From positions 1-23,966 of the forward strand of contig CAKVLD010000046.1 of the NCBI GenBank assembly GCA_934755305.1: a stretch of 23,966 bases of DNA, in the 5' to 3' direction. The notes under the pieces are model-generated. The model saw nothing but the letters and a program-made list of their open reading frames with translations, was not told the origin of the DNA and did not search any database. Positions 7,807 through 17,042 of this stretch are shown in pieces. The stretch's first letter is position 1. Each line of letters begins with the position of its first letter. The position numbers and the translations under genes were made by a program. Origin of the DNA: an uncultured Clostridium sp. Its GTDB lineage: Bacteria > Bacillota > Clostridia > Clostridiales > Clostridiaceae.

Positions 7807-8658
7807 TTATTTATTCTTAAAAAATGCAACAATAATTGCTCCTGGTCCTGTATGAGTTCCAATTGTACTACCAATTGTACAAATAGAAAGATCTTTTATA
7901 TGTTCTCCATATATATTTTCACTACTAGCAATATACTTCTTTACTATTTCATCTGATAACCCACTATAAGCTAGACTAAATGGTTTATCAAAATTAATTC
8001 CACCTTGTTTTTCTATTAATTTATTTATTGTACTATTCCCATTCTTTACTCCTCTAGCTTTTCCAACAGAGACTACTTTGCCCTCTACAACTGAAACTAT
8101 AGGTTTAATTCCAAGTAGACTACCAGCCAAAGCAGTTGTTGAAGAAATACGCCCACCTTTTTTTAAATACTCTAATGTATCTAACAATACTATTATTCTA
8201 ATATTTTTCTTTTCTTCATTTAAAATTTCTACTATTTCAGAGGCTGTTTTCCCCTCATTACGTAACTTAACTGCTAACTTAACTAATATTTGTTCACTAA
8301 CAGATACACTTTCACTATCAACAATAGAAATATAATCTGAATACTCTTCAGCACCAATATGGGCACTTTGATTGCACCCTGATAACTTTGATGATATGGT
8401 AATACAAACAGCTGTATCTCCTGCTTCTACAACTTCTTTAAATGCTTCTTCATAATCATAAGGTGATATTTGACTTGTAGTAGGCAACTCATTTATATTA
8501 GCTAATTTCTCAAAAAACTCCTTATGCCCCATAGTAACACCATCTAAAAATTCCTCTTCTCCAAAAATAATTTTAATTGGTAATACTATAACATCTAGCT
8601 CTTTAGCCATTTCTTTTGTAATATCACTTGCTGAATCACATATAATTTTTACCCCCAT
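7807..8658 (-). CDS. DegV-family fatty-acid-binding protein
   Basis: This 283-residue cytoplasmic protein matches DegV in full. It opens with the strand motif I-I-C-D-S-A-S-D-I and then has P-T-T-S-Q-I-S-P (59-66), S-S-K-L-S-G, D-T-L-E-Y-L-K-K-G-G-R-I-S and, near the end, G-T-H-T-G-P-G-A. Known DegV/FakB proteins hold one fatty acid and, in the FakAB system, present it to an acyl kinase. No kinase gene is nearby, so that role is a family inference. The ribosome-binding site AAAGGGG lies eight bases before the ATG. It begins 54 bases after the EcfT gene with no terminator between them, so it may be read from the riboswitch operon, although it has no evident link to corrinoid uptake. Confidence 0.93.
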   Translation of the reverse strand: MGVKIICDSASDITKEMAKELDVIVLPIKIIFGEEEFLDGVTMGHKEFFEKLANINELPTTSQISPYDYEEAFKEVVEAGDTAVCITISSKLSGCNQSAHIGAEEYSDYISIVDSESVSVSEQILVKLAVKLRNEGKTASEIVEILNEEKKNIRIIVLLDTLEYLKKGGRISSTTALAGSLLGIKPIVSVVEGKVVSVGKARGVKNGNSTINKLIEKQGGINFDKPFSLAYSGLSDEIVKKYIASSENIYGEHIKDLSICTIGSTIGTHTGPGAIIVAFFKNK

Positions 8659-8712
8659 TTATCTATCCCCTTTCAATTAGTCTATTATTTTTCAACTTAC
8701 TAAATTTTATTC

Positions 8713-9612
8713 TTACTCACAATTCATTTTCTCCTTTTTATTCAAGTATTTTTTAAATTTCATTTCACCTTTTATTTGTAGTATCATAGGTAATAAAAAA
8801 AATCCCCCATATGTTAAATAAAAAATATAAGAAATAGGCGTTATCCTGTTAATTATAATTTGAGGATTATAGCAAATATTAGTTTGGTTAAAAGCTACCG
8901 CCATCATTATAATAGTTAAACAAATAAATATAGTAATAATAAAACTTCTATCCCTATTATCAAAGCGATAAATAGAAAAAGTAGTTCTTCCTTTTAATGA
9001 ATATCCTCTTGATTTCATTGATTGTAAACTTTCACTAAAATTATCTATAATCCAAGTAACCACTATAGAACAAATTCTAATTCCATTAATAAATCTCCTT
9101 ACAATATCTCCTTGTCCAAACCCTCTTCCAATTCCACTTTGAGACATATTGATTTTTCTAGAAGCCTCTTTGATTCTAGGAATTCCACGAAATAATATTG
9201 ATAAATATAAAGATCCTTTTGGCGATATTCTTCCCAAAACATAAACTAGCTTATCTGAAGAAAAAATTTCAAATATACATACAAAAATCATTATTATAGT
9301 AGCAATAGTTATTCCTCTAACTAGCCCAAACACTACTGCCTCAAGCGTTATGTTATTCCCAATTATATTTACACTAAGATTAGTTATTCCAAAATGATTA
9401 TAGTATGAATACCAACTTGCATATATAGCTACTAATGGAATTAAACACAAGTCAAATATAAATGTCTTTATTCCTTTTAATTTCACTGAATAAATAAAAA
9501 TAGACAAATATGAAATTATAATAAATACAGGATGATTAAATTTAACAGTAAATATAATAATAGAAATGAAATATATTAGATTAATCATAGGATGATAACT
9601 GTCAAATCTCAT
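8713..9612 (-). CDS. ECF transporter transmembrane (T) component
   Basis: This 299-residue membrane protein has about six hydrophobic helices and the EcfT/CbiQ cytoplasmic region. That region includes F-R-G-I-P-R-I-K-E-A near residue 142 and the coupling motif M-K-S-R-G-Y about 55 residues later, where EcfT proteins carry their Ala/Ser-Arg-Gly signatures that grip the ATPases. A strong GGAGGAG site precedes the ATG, 22 bases after the ATPase stop, so it is co-expressed with the ATPase. It would couple ATP hydrolysis to an S component. No S component is encoded beside it. The riboswitch upstream suggests a corrinoid substrate. Confidence 0.88.
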   Translation of the reverse strand: MRFDSYHPMINLIYFISIIIFTVKFNHPVFIIISYLSIFIYSVKLKGIKTFIFDLCLIPLVAIYASWYSYYNHFGITNLSVNIIGNNITLEAVVFGLVRGITIATIIMIFVCIFEIFSSDKLVYVLGRISPKGSLYLSILFRGIPRIKEASRKINMSQSGIGRGFGQGDIVRRFINGIRICSIVVTWIIDNFSESLQSMKSRGYSLKGRTTFSIYRFDNRDRSFIITIFICLTIIMMAVAFNQTNICYNPQIIINRITPISYIFYLTYGGFFLLPMILQIKGEMKFKKYLNKKEKMNCE

Positions 9613-9634
9613 ATGTTCTCCTCCCTTCTATTAA

Positions 9635-11326
9635 TTAGCTTCTAAAATAATTCATTTTATATAATTTAATAACATCGTCATTTGTAATAGCATTATCAAA
9701 TAAATGACGACTCATGCGATTTGCTGCCGTAGTATAAAAATTATTTTTTGAAAAAAATTTATGTGCAGTGTTAGTAGTTATAATACTTCCATCAAAAAAC
9801 ATACTCACATAATCTGCATACTTTGCACAAAACTCAATATCATGAGAAACCATTATAATAGTTACGCCTCTTTTCTTTAGCTTATTCATTATTTCTGCAA
9901 ATTTTATCTTAAAAAAATTATCCATTCCTTTAGTAGCTTCATCCAACAATAATATTTTAGGACTTGTTAAAAGTATCTTAGCAAGTGCTGCCCTTTGCTG
10001 TTCCCCTCCTGATAAATCATAAGGATGTCTATCAAGTAAATCAGTAATTTCACATATCTCTGAAACCTCCATAATCTTGCTTTCATCTAACCTTTCTTTC
10101 CTACTAAGCATTTCTAATAAATCTTCCTTAACAGTCTTTTTAATAAAAAGGCTTTGAGGTTCCTGTGGTAACATAGCTAAGTTTTCTTTAAATAAATCTT
10201 CTGTTTTATACTTTTCTATTTTTCTTCCATTAATAAAAATCTTTCCTCTATAAGGTTTTAAAATATTACAAATTAATTTTAATGTTGTAGACTTACCTGT
10301 ACCATTTCCTCCTACAATTGCAAATATACTTTCTTTAGGAACTTGGAATGAAAGATTTCTTAATACATCAGGTGAATCTTTTTCATATCTAAACCACACC
10401 TCTTTCAATTCTAGTACTATATCCCCTGTTATTTCTTCCTCTTCATTTTCTACTATTGATGTTACTGTAAGTTCTTTATTATTAAATTCCTTACTTAACC
10501 AACTTCGCCCTTCTCTAACAGTAAGAGGACATTCTCCTATTCCTTCTACTCCATAATAAATTTGCATAGGAGACGGCATTGATACAAACATTTGATTATT
10601 TTTAATTCTTAAAAATTTTCCAATATTTCTTGGTGAATCATTAGCAATAATCATTCCTTTATCCATAACAACAACTCTATCAGATACATGAAAAATGTCT
10701 TCTAATCTATGTTCCGTAATAATAATTGTTATTCCTAATTCTAGGTTAATTTTTCTTATTGTATTTAAAAAATCAGAGGCTGCAATGGGATCAAGCTGTG
10801 ATGTAGGTTCATCTAAAATAAGAACAGATGGCTGCATAGCCATTATAGATGCTAAGTTTAATAATTGTTTTTGTCCTCCAGAAAGCTCATTTACCTTTTT
10901 ATGAAACCAACTTTGTATACCAAAATAACTAGCCATTTCAGAAACCTTTAGTCTTATTTCTTTTTGATTAATCCCCAAACTCTCAAGACCAAATGCTAAC
11001 TCATGCCATACCTTATCAGTAACAATTTGATTATCAGGATTTTGCATAACATATCCAATTTTTGTTGATTGCTCTCTTAAATCCACATCATTAATATTTT
11101 TCCCTTCAAAAAAAACCTTTCCTGTACCTTCCCCATAAGGAGTCATAACAGTCTTTAGATGCTTTAACAAAGTAGTTTTTCCGCTCCCGCTTCTACCACA
11201 TATTGTTATATATTCTCCTTTTTCAATATTTAAATTTACTTTATTTAATGATGGCTTTTCTTTATATGTAGGATAATAAAATGTTAAATTTTCTATCTCA
11301 AATTGTGACAATATAATCATCTCCAT
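9635..11326 (-). CDS. Fused double ATPase of an ECF transporter (EcfA-EcfA' type)
   Basis: This protein of up to 563 residues contains two complete ABC ATPase domains. Domain 1 has Walker A G-R-S-G-S-G-K-T (44-51), Q-loop Gln95, signature L-S-G-G-Q (148-152), Walker B L-I-L-D-E-P-T (169-175) and switch His206. Domain 2 has Walker A G-G-N-G-T-G-K-S (339-346), Q-loop Gln388, signature L-S-G-G-E (438-442), Walker B L-L-L-D-E-A-T (459-465) and switch His495. Both sites look active. The tail F-Y-T-T-A-A-N-R-M-S-R is seen in other ECF ATPases. The start is uncertain. The first ATG (11326) has AAGG only two bases away. The ATG at 11320 has AAGG at eight bases. A TTG at 11311 has GGAG at nine bases. 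Confidence 0.9.
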   Translation of the reverse strand: MEMIILSQFEIENLTFYYPTYKEKPSLNKVNLNIEKGEYITICGRSGSGKTTLLKHLKTVMTPYGEGTGKVFFEGKNINDVDLREQSTKIGYVMQNPDNQIVTDKVWHELAFGLESLGINQKEIRLKVSEMASYFGIQSWFHKKVNELSGGQKQLLNLASIMAMQPSVLILDEPTSQLDPIAASDFLNTIRKINLELGITIIITEHRLEDIFHVSDRVVVMDKGMIIANDSPRNIGKFLRIKNNQMFVSMPSPMQIYYGVEGIGECPLTVREGRSWLSKEFNNKELTVTSIVENEEEEITGDIVLELKEVWFRYEKDSPDVLRNLSFQVPKESIFAIVGGNGTGKSTTLKLICNILKPYRGKIFINGRKIEKYKTEDLFKENLAMLPQEPQSLFIKKTVKEDLLEMLSRKERLDESKIMEVSEICEITDLLDRHPYDLSGGEQQRAALAKILLTSPKILLLDEATKGMDNFFKIKFAEIMNKLKKRGVTIIMVSHDIEFCAKYADYVSMFFDGSIITTNTAHKFFSKNNFYTTAANRMSRHLFDNAITNDDVIKLYKMNYFRS

Positions 11327-11341
11327 AACCTTAATATAACA

Positions 11342-11369
11342 ATCCGTAGCAAAATAATATGCTACGGAT
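11342..11369. other. Perfect intergenic hairpin between the surface-protein and ATPase genes
   Basis: ATCCGTAGCA (11342-11351) and TGCTACGGAT (11360-11369) form a 10-bp perfect stem with an 8-base loop. Downstream in the reading direction is TTGTTATATT, only partly T-rich, so it is at best a weak terminator. It could instead be an RNA-processing or stabilising structure that sets different levels for the upstream surface proteins and the downstream transporter. Confidence 0.6.
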
Positions 11370-11395
11370 AACAGTACAAAAACATAATATTTTTA

Positions 11396-14300
11396 TTATT
11401 TATTATCAACTTCAAAATTGTGTTTTCTTTTATAAATAAATAATGCACCTAATATTACAACAGCTACTGTGCAAATGATAATCCAAATATATAAGTTTCC
11501 TTCTACTGGCTTATCTTCATTCATAATATCTGCCCAATTTTGTTTGCTCTCAACCACTCTATAAGATGAAAATTCTTGAGTATCAAATATAATATAACCA
11601 TCTTTAACTGAACATTTAATATATTCATACTTACCATTATCATTAATGTGTACAATAACAAACTCATTGTTACTGTCCATATTAGGTACTGGTATTTTTA
11701 CTGTCACACTTTTATCTAAATCCTCTTCCTTTCCAGTAAGAACATTTTTAATGCTAATATTATAAGACAATAATATTGCTGCATCATTTCCTAAAACCTT
11801 TTGAATTTCTTCTTTCTCACTATCTGAAAATTCTTGTTCTGCTACTTCTAACTTATAGTACCAATCAATATTTTCCACCATAACATTACTTTCTTTATCA
11901 TAATGCATAGCTTCTCCAACCTCTTCTAAAAGTTGTTCAAACTCTACATAATTTTCTACCTTAGGTTTATCCTCATCAGCTAAAATTTCATACATTCTAT
12001 AAACTTCAATAATATCATTAAGCTGAGTTTCATTAATTTCTTTTTTATCATTTGGCAAAGCTTTTGATTGATCTGCTGGATTTAATATATCATTTATTTT
12101 TTGAACCACTACCATTACAGGATCTTCAGAAACTTCTTCTTTTACCTCTTCTTCTTTTTCTTCATTATTTAATACTAACATTCCTTTATTTGGCATGTAA
12201 GCTTTTACCAAAATAGATTCTCTATTTTTTTCTCTATCTTTAATATCTACAATATTATCTTTAAGCTCTTCCTTATTATTAATATCTATAATATCATCTT
12301 GTTTCTCTTGCTCTTTTTTCTTTTCCTCTTTTTCTTTTAAGTCCTTTAACTCTTCTAATTTAAATAATGCTCTTTCCAAAACATTATAATTACTTACCAG
12401 TTCTTTATCTATCATTGATAAAGATTCATAAGCTTCTTTTGCTGTTTTTATTGCAATTTCACTATCAAGGGTCACAATGCCAATCTTTCTAATTAAATTT
12501 ACTACAGTTTTATAATCAGGAACTCCTACTGCAAATACATTTCCACTATCATTTTTGTAATATAAAGTTCCTTCCTTATCACAAATAATACTTGATATAC
12601 AGTATTGCTCAAATCCTGAAGCATCATATAATTCTATTAATTCAGCTTCTTCAGATGTAGTTGCTTCTGGTTTCACCTTAATCATAGAAATACCTCCAGG
12701 AATTGAATTATAAGTAGAATACAAATAAATATATCCACTTTCCTCTTCATAAGCTGTTGATAATAATAAAGAACATTGTGGATATCCTTTTAACCCTATA
12801 GAATATATCATTTCAAGAGTATTTGCATCAGCCACTACCACATTCCCACTTGAACCACTAGATGAGATTCCACTCCCTGTTGCAAAATATACTTTTCCTT
12901 TATAGATAATTGGTGTACTTGTAGATTGTGCATTATAGTTTACCTTATTTAAGTTTGAAATTGCACCTGTTTCTTTATTTACATCTGCACAACACAAATA
13001 TCCTCCTTTTGTTGTAAAATATACTTTTCCACTTACTTCATCATAAGCTATAGATGAACGTTGATCTCCTACTCCTTCTAAGTCTATTGTATTTACTACT
13101 TTTCCTGTTTTTTTGTCAAAAGAATATAACTTAGAATTACCTGATGTACCATTTGCTCCATCATCACATCCTACAATTACTACATTATTTATAGCTACAG
13201 AACCTGCCCAATAAAATCCTCCAAGTTGTGCATGCTTCCATGTGGCAATTTTTTCTTCTGCATTATTATTAACATCTTCATCTGTAATACTTAAACAAAC
13301 AAAATTTGCATTCTTACTTTCACCATTCCAAAAACCTGTATATATATACCCATCAGAATAAGTAATTGGTGAAAGGGATTGTCCTTTTTTATCATCTTTA
13401 TAAATCCAAAGAGATTCTAAAGTTTCTGCATTTAAAGCTTGAATAGTACCATTTGATAATGGACAAAAAATTATTCCTTCTGCATATGTTGGAGGGGTAT
13501 ATCCCCAATTAGGTTCTGAAACCATTGTTCCTGTAGCTAATGTATTCCCAGTTTTTAAATCTAATTTATAAATAGTAGTTCCAGCCATAACTACTAAAGA
13601 ATTATCCACTATAATTTGTACACTAGGAGATTCTTTCCACCCAGATCCTAGCTTTGCATTCCAAAGCAATGTAGTATCTTCTTTTGAAATAGGTGTATTA
13701 AAATCTGTTATTCCAATATTGTTTTCACTATTCCTGAAGTTTTTCCAATCTGAAATAACTTCTTTAATACTAGATTCCTTAGCTTTATCTAGCTTTATAT
13801 CTAATTGACCGCCCTTACTTGGAACCGTACCACTTTGAGATATATAGCCATATCTTGTAATTACATAAGAATATTCATATGTTCCAAACATTCCTGAAAA
13901 ACTACCATCAAGATTAGAATCAATTCTATTACCATTTTGATCATATACTGTAACAATTGCATCTTTAGGTTCTGTACTTATTTTAAAACCTAATTCATCA
14001 ACTTTATTTAAGTTAATTATATATATGTTTTCTACCTTATTTTCTCCATCTCCACTAGAAACCTTCACTTCAATTTTATTTGTATTAGAGATTTCTATTT
14101 CATTAGAATAGGATTCATTATATGTTATTTTATATTTATTATTTTTTTGCTCTGAATTTATAATTATGCTTTTTTCACTTTTAGGAATAGTTAATGTATA
14201 TTCATTATTCTTTACAGAAAATGTTTTATTAAGATATAGCTTTATATCTTTTGTACTTGCAGATAAATTTGTTAATGTAGGTATGCTATCTATATGAAAG

Positions 14301-15517
14301 GTATAGGTTGTACTTGCTTTTCCTTCTCCACTTACAACTATAGTAAATGTATTTCTTCCCTCACTAATACAATTTACATTCTTAGAAGTTCCTGAAAACC
14401 AAGTTATGTCTTTAGATTTATCTCTATAATAAATAGTTACTTTATCATTCTTATCTTTAGGCTTAGCTCTAAAATATAGTTTACTAATACTATCTAGCTG
14501 CCCTTGTAAATTATATTCTAAAGTATTCTCATTAAAAGTATTATTAGCTTTATAAGTATCTCCAATATTCTCTAGTAATATATTAGAAGTACTGGGTTTT
14601 ACCCCAGTACTAATCAATAAAGACTCTAATTTTGCCTCTTCTTGCTTTGAAGCAGATAATGTATTTTTTGAATTTACTACAACATTAATAGTATAAGTTT
14701 CTGCTGGAACACTATCTGCTGATCCATATGCACCACCATTCATACTTGGCCAAGATGGATCTCCACAAGTAACCTTAATTACTGTTCCATTCTTTACAGG
14801 AATAGCCTTTGAACGCTTATATTCCTTTCCATCTATACTAGTACGAACTTGAAAATTCTTATTTGATGCTGTTGGAGTTACTATAACATCACTTACTCCA
14901 TTAGGCAAAGTAAGAGTGTACTCATGAGTATCTTTATTAAATGCAGGACTTAAATTTCCTAAATTAACTGTAAGACTATTTAATGTTTTATTATTATTAC
15001 TCCAGCTACTTCCTAGATCTTCACCCATAGACATTGTATACATTACACGGATTTCATCACCAGCTTCTAATGTTCCTTTTGCTACAGTAAAACTTCCAAA
15101 TCCCTCATTTGTGAACCAATCATTTAATGTTCCCATCCAGCCACTACATGAACCACCATCAAAAGCAGCTAATCCATCAATTTCAGAAATGTAATTAGAT
15201 TCTGCTCCTTCTTGAGTAGCTCCAACTGAATCTAAGGCATCAACAATACAAGTCATCATAGTAGAATCATCACTAAGTTCTACCCAAGTATCTACTAAAG
15301 TTCCGGTCCAATCTGGTTCTTCACTAACATCATCATAACCCTTACTTAAAGCATCTTCCATTGATGTAAATGTATTATTCTCAACAATTACTCTTACTAA
15401 ATTATTCTTTCCCTTAGTAGCTGCAAATGATGTAACAGGTGTTAAACCTATTATCATAGCTAATACAAGAATAATTGATAATACTTTATATAACGTACTA
15501 GTTCTTTTTATACTCAT
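11396..15517 (-). CDS. Large secreted DUF4430 / cadherin-like / PQQ-type beta-propeller surface protein, probable corrinoid-binding
   Basis: This 1373-residue multidomain surface protein starts with a signal peptide (about 1-32, cut near S-F-A/A). A DUF4430 transcobalamin-like domain follows (about 38-165, with the hallmark G-S-C-S-G-W-M-G-T-L-N-D-W-F). Three cadherin-like beta-sandwich segments come next (about 178-282, 298-410, 413-503, each with the ending Y-T-L-T-x-P or equivalent). Then there is a PEGA/carboxypeptidase-regulatory-like module (about 508-578) and a PQQ/WD-like propeller (about 585-1020, repeated blades such as Y-K-L-D-L-K-T-G-N). A helical part, a Lys/Glu-rich coiled stretch (about 1075-1130) and a C-terminal membrane helix (about 1343-1362) ending K-R-K-H complete it. 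There is no LPXTG motif, so it is held by the helix. The AGGGGG site lies seven bases before the ATG. It starts 23 bases after the upstream DUF4430 gene. Corrinoid capture is inferred from DUF4430 and the riboswitch. Confidence 0.82.
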   Translation of the reverse strand: MSIKRTSTLYKVLSIILVLAMIIGLTPVTSFAATKGKNNLVRVIVENNTFTSMEDALSKGYDDVSEEPDWTGTLVDTWVELSDDSTMMTCIVDALDSVGATQEGAESNYISEIDGLAAFDGGSCSGWMGTLNDWFTNEGFGSFTVAKGTLEAGDEIRVMYTMSMGEDLGSSWSNNNKTLNSLTVNLGNLSPAFNKDTHEYTLTLPNGVSDVIVTPTASNKNFQVRTSIDGKEYKRSKAIPVKNGTVIKVTCGDPSWPSMNGGAYGSADSVPAETYTINVVVNSKNTLSASKQEEAKLESLLISTGVKPSTSNILLENIGDTYKANNTFNENTLEYNLQGQLDSISKLYFRAKPKDKNDKVTIYYRDKSKDITWFSGTSKNVNCISEGRNTFTIVVSGEGKASTTYTFHIDSIPTLTNLSASTKDIKLYLNKTFSVKNNEYTLTIPKSEKSIIINSEQKNNKYKITYNESYSNEIEISNTNKIEVKVSSGDGENKVENIYIINLNKVDELGFKISTEPKDAIVTVYDQNGNRIDSNLDGSFSGMFGTYEYSYVITRYGYISQSGTVPSKGGQLDIKLDKAKESSIKEVISDWKNFRNSENNIGITDFNTPISKEDTTLLWNAKLGSGWKESPSVQIIVDNSLVVMAGTTIYKLDLKTGNTLATGTMVSEPNWGYTPPTYAEGIIFCPLSNGTIQALNAETLESLWIYKDDKKGQSLSPITYSDGYIYTGFWNGESKNANFVCLSITDEDVNNNAEEKIATWKHAQLGGFYWAGSVAINNVVIVGCDDGANGTSGNSKLYSFDKKTGKVVNTIDLEGVGDQRSSIAYDEVSGKVYFTTKGGYLCCADVNKETGAISNLNKVNYNAQSTSTPIIYKGKVYFATGSGISSSGSSGNVVVADANTLEMIYSIGLKGYPQCSLLLSTAYEEESGYIYLYSTYNSIPGGISMIKVKPEATTSEEAELIELYDASGFEQYCISSIICDKEGTLYYKNDSGNVFAVGVPDYKTVVNLIRKIGIVTLDSEIAIKTAKEAYESLSMIDKELVSNYNVLERALFKLEELKDLKEKEEKKKEQEKQDDIIDINNKEELKDNIVDIKDREKNRESILVKAYMPNKGMLVLNNEEKEEEVKEEVSEDPVMVVVQKINDILNPADQSKALPNDKKEINETQLNDIIEVYRMYEILADEDKPKVENYVEFEQLLEEVGEAMHYDKESNVMVENIDWYYKLEVAEQEFSDSEKEEIQKVLGNDAAILLSYNISIKNVLTGKEEDLDKSVTVKIPVPNMDSNNEFVIVHINDNGKYEYIKCSVKDGYIIFDTQEFSSYRVVESKQNWADIMNEDKPVEGNLYIWIIICTVAVVILGALFIYKRKHNFEVDNK

Positions 15518-15540
15518 TATATTTCCCCCTATTTACTTTT

Positions 15541-16854
15541 TTAATATACGCTGCCCCCTACATCAGCACCTAGCCCTTTACAGGTATAACACCAAACCAT
15601 AATATCTCCATCTTTCATAGTATAAGAACTACATCCATAGTTAGGGAACCATCCATTTACCTTGTACATCCATCCAGATTCACTACCACAATCAAATTCA
15701 TATAATTGATTAATCCCCTCTATATAGTAACTTCCATACATTGGAGTATAAGAATATTCAACTTGTAAATTTGAAGCATTACATATACGTTTTAATACAT
15801 CAAATGCTGTTTCACCTTCTGTAAATTCTACAGTAATTGAAGGAAGTATAACTCCATCCTTTGGTACAAAAGATTCTTTTCCTGGAGTTAAATCACCCAT
15901 ATTATTTAAGATAGTGTCACAACGAATTTGCACTGTACAAGTATTTACCTTTTTAGATGATTCATCTGTTTTACCTGATTTTTCTTTTATTTCAGCTTGT
16001 TCTTTTTCTTGAGTAGTATCTTTTTCTCTTTGATATATTGTCTTATTTTCTTCTACAAAACTATCCTTATTATTTTTTTCGTCATTTGACGATCCATTAC
16101 TTTGTTCTTCTTTTGTTAAGACCTTCTTATTTTCATTTGCTATGATAGAAATTTCTTTTTTACGATTAGAGATTACTTGATCTAGTTCATCATTATTAAA
16201 AATAAGCTTTTTATTTTCATTTGCTAATTTTGCATTTTTAACATTAAAGTCATTTAATGAATTTATTTGTAATACGCTTATAGACACTTCAGAATTAATA
16301 ATGCTAATACATTCTCCAGCCTTAGCTGTTTTTAATTCACCTTCATTTTCTATTGTTATATTACCTTCAAATACATTTATTCCCATAGAACCTATTTGTA
16401 CATTAACTGATATTACCGAACTACCATCTGCTTTTATCTTATATTCCCCTATATTAAAAGCTAGTAATTCTTTATCTTTATTTAAGTTAAGAAAAGCTTC
16501 TCCTTTTTCTAGTTTCATAGAAAAGTTTTCTTTATCCACATCTTGTATTAGTATTTCGCTATCTTCTGCTAATGTATAGACATTTTCTCCTGCATTAATA
16601 ATAAGATTTGCATCAGACCGTGTCTCTAAAATATCATCAGCCTTTAATTCCAAATCTTTTTCTAATGTATATGCGATGCCTTTTCTTTCTATATTTGCAA
16701 TTCCAGTTACTTCAGTAACCTTAGCAAAACTTTCATGATCATTACCCAAATAACCTTTTATATTTCCTACTACCATAACACCACAAAAGGCAATAATTGA
16801 AATTAAAACTATCATAACAAAATTAAATAATAGCCGTTTCTTCTTTGTTTCCAC
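15541..16854 (-). CDS. Membrane-anchored FecR-like/DUF4430 protein, probable corrinoid-binding
   Basis: This 437-residue protein is the first gene of the riboswitch operon. It has a short basic N-terminus and one uncleaved membrane helix (about 8-30), so nearly all of it lies outside. Residues of about 43-190 resemble the extracellular FecR domain (G-I-A-N-I-E-R-K-G, D-D-I-L-E-T, A-N-L-I-I, G-E-A-F-L-N). A low-complexity Lys/Glu/Ser/Asn linker runs from about 240 to 303. Residues of about 305-428 are a DUF4430 transcobalamin-like domain with G-S-E-S-G-W-M-Y-K-V-N-G-W-F near 390-403 and C-x-x-C at 422-425. The start is a GTG with an excellent GGGGGAGG site six bases away. The eight cytoplasmic residues leave no room for an anti-sigma region, so it is not a classical FecR regulator. 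Corrinoid binding is inferred. Confidence 0.82.
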   Translation of the reverse strand: METKKKRLLFNFVMIVLISIIAFCGVMVVGNIKGYLGNDHESFAKVTEVTGIANIERKGIAYTLEKDLELKADDILETRSDANLIINAGENVYTLAEDSEILIQDVDKENFSMKLEKGEAFLNLNKDKELLAFNIGEYKIKADGSSVISVNVQIGSMGINVFEGNITIENEGELKTAKAGECISIINSEVSISVLQINSLNDFNVKNAKLANENKKLIFNNDELDQVISNRKKEISIIANENKKVLTKEEQSNGSSNDEKNNKDSFVEENKTIYQREKDTTQEKEQAEIKEKSGKTDESSKKVNTCTVQIRCDTILNNMGDLTPGKESFVPKDGVILPSITVEFTEGETAFDVLKRICNASNLQVEYSYTPMYGSYYIEGINQLYEFDCGSESGWMYKVNGWFPNYGCSSYTMKDGDIMVWCYTCKGLGADVGGSVY

Positions 16855-16929
16855 TCTACACCTCCCCCTTTTAAATTTATATCTTACTAATCTTCCGCTA
16901 AGTTATGCTAATTCATACATCTTTTTATT

Positions 16930-16960
16930 AAAAACAAAAAGCACCTATAAATAGGTGCTT
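16930..16960 (-). terminator. Intrinsic terminator of the cobalamin riboswitch expression platform
   Basis: On the minus strand AAGCACCTA (16960-16952), a 4-base loop and TAGGTGCTT (16947-16939) are followed by TTTGTTTTT. It lies between the aptamer and the first gene, about 80 bases before the GTG start, as expected for transcriptional attenuation. Its 5' arm (GCACCT, 16958-16953) can alternatively pair with AGGTGT (17048-17043), the 3' strand of aptamer stem P1. Confidence 0.88.
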
Positions 16961-16971
16961 AATATCAAAAA

Positions 16972-17002
16972 ATGCATCACAAAAAAATGCATAAAAATGC
17001 AT
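16972..17002 (-). repeat. Three ATGCAT palindromes between aptamer and terminator
   Basis: ATGCAT occurs at 16997-17002, 16987-16992 and 16972-16977. On the transcribed strand the copies are followed by 5, 7 and 6 T residues. Because the hexamer is self-complementary, any two copies can form a 6-bp stem. Copies one and two would make a TTTT-loop hairpin followed directly by seven Ts, a small terminator in itself. Confidence 0.65.
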
Positions 17003-17042
17003 ACAAAAAAACTTCATTCTAAAACCGCATCAAAATACTGTC

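Noticed and set aside
8713..9612. Reading the 299-residue membrane protein as the missing S component
   Set aside because: It carries the EcfT signatures (F-R-G near 142 and M-K-S-R-G-Y later) and the long cytoplasmic coupling region, which S components lack.
10695..10904. Plus-strand open frames inside the ATPase, permease and DUF4430 genes
   Set aside because: They are antisense shadows of genes with clear motifs, without ribosome-binding sites.
15541..16854. FecR-like protein as part of a sigma/anti-sigma signalling pair
   Set aside because: There is no sigma-factor gene nearby and only about eight residues lie in the cytoplasm.
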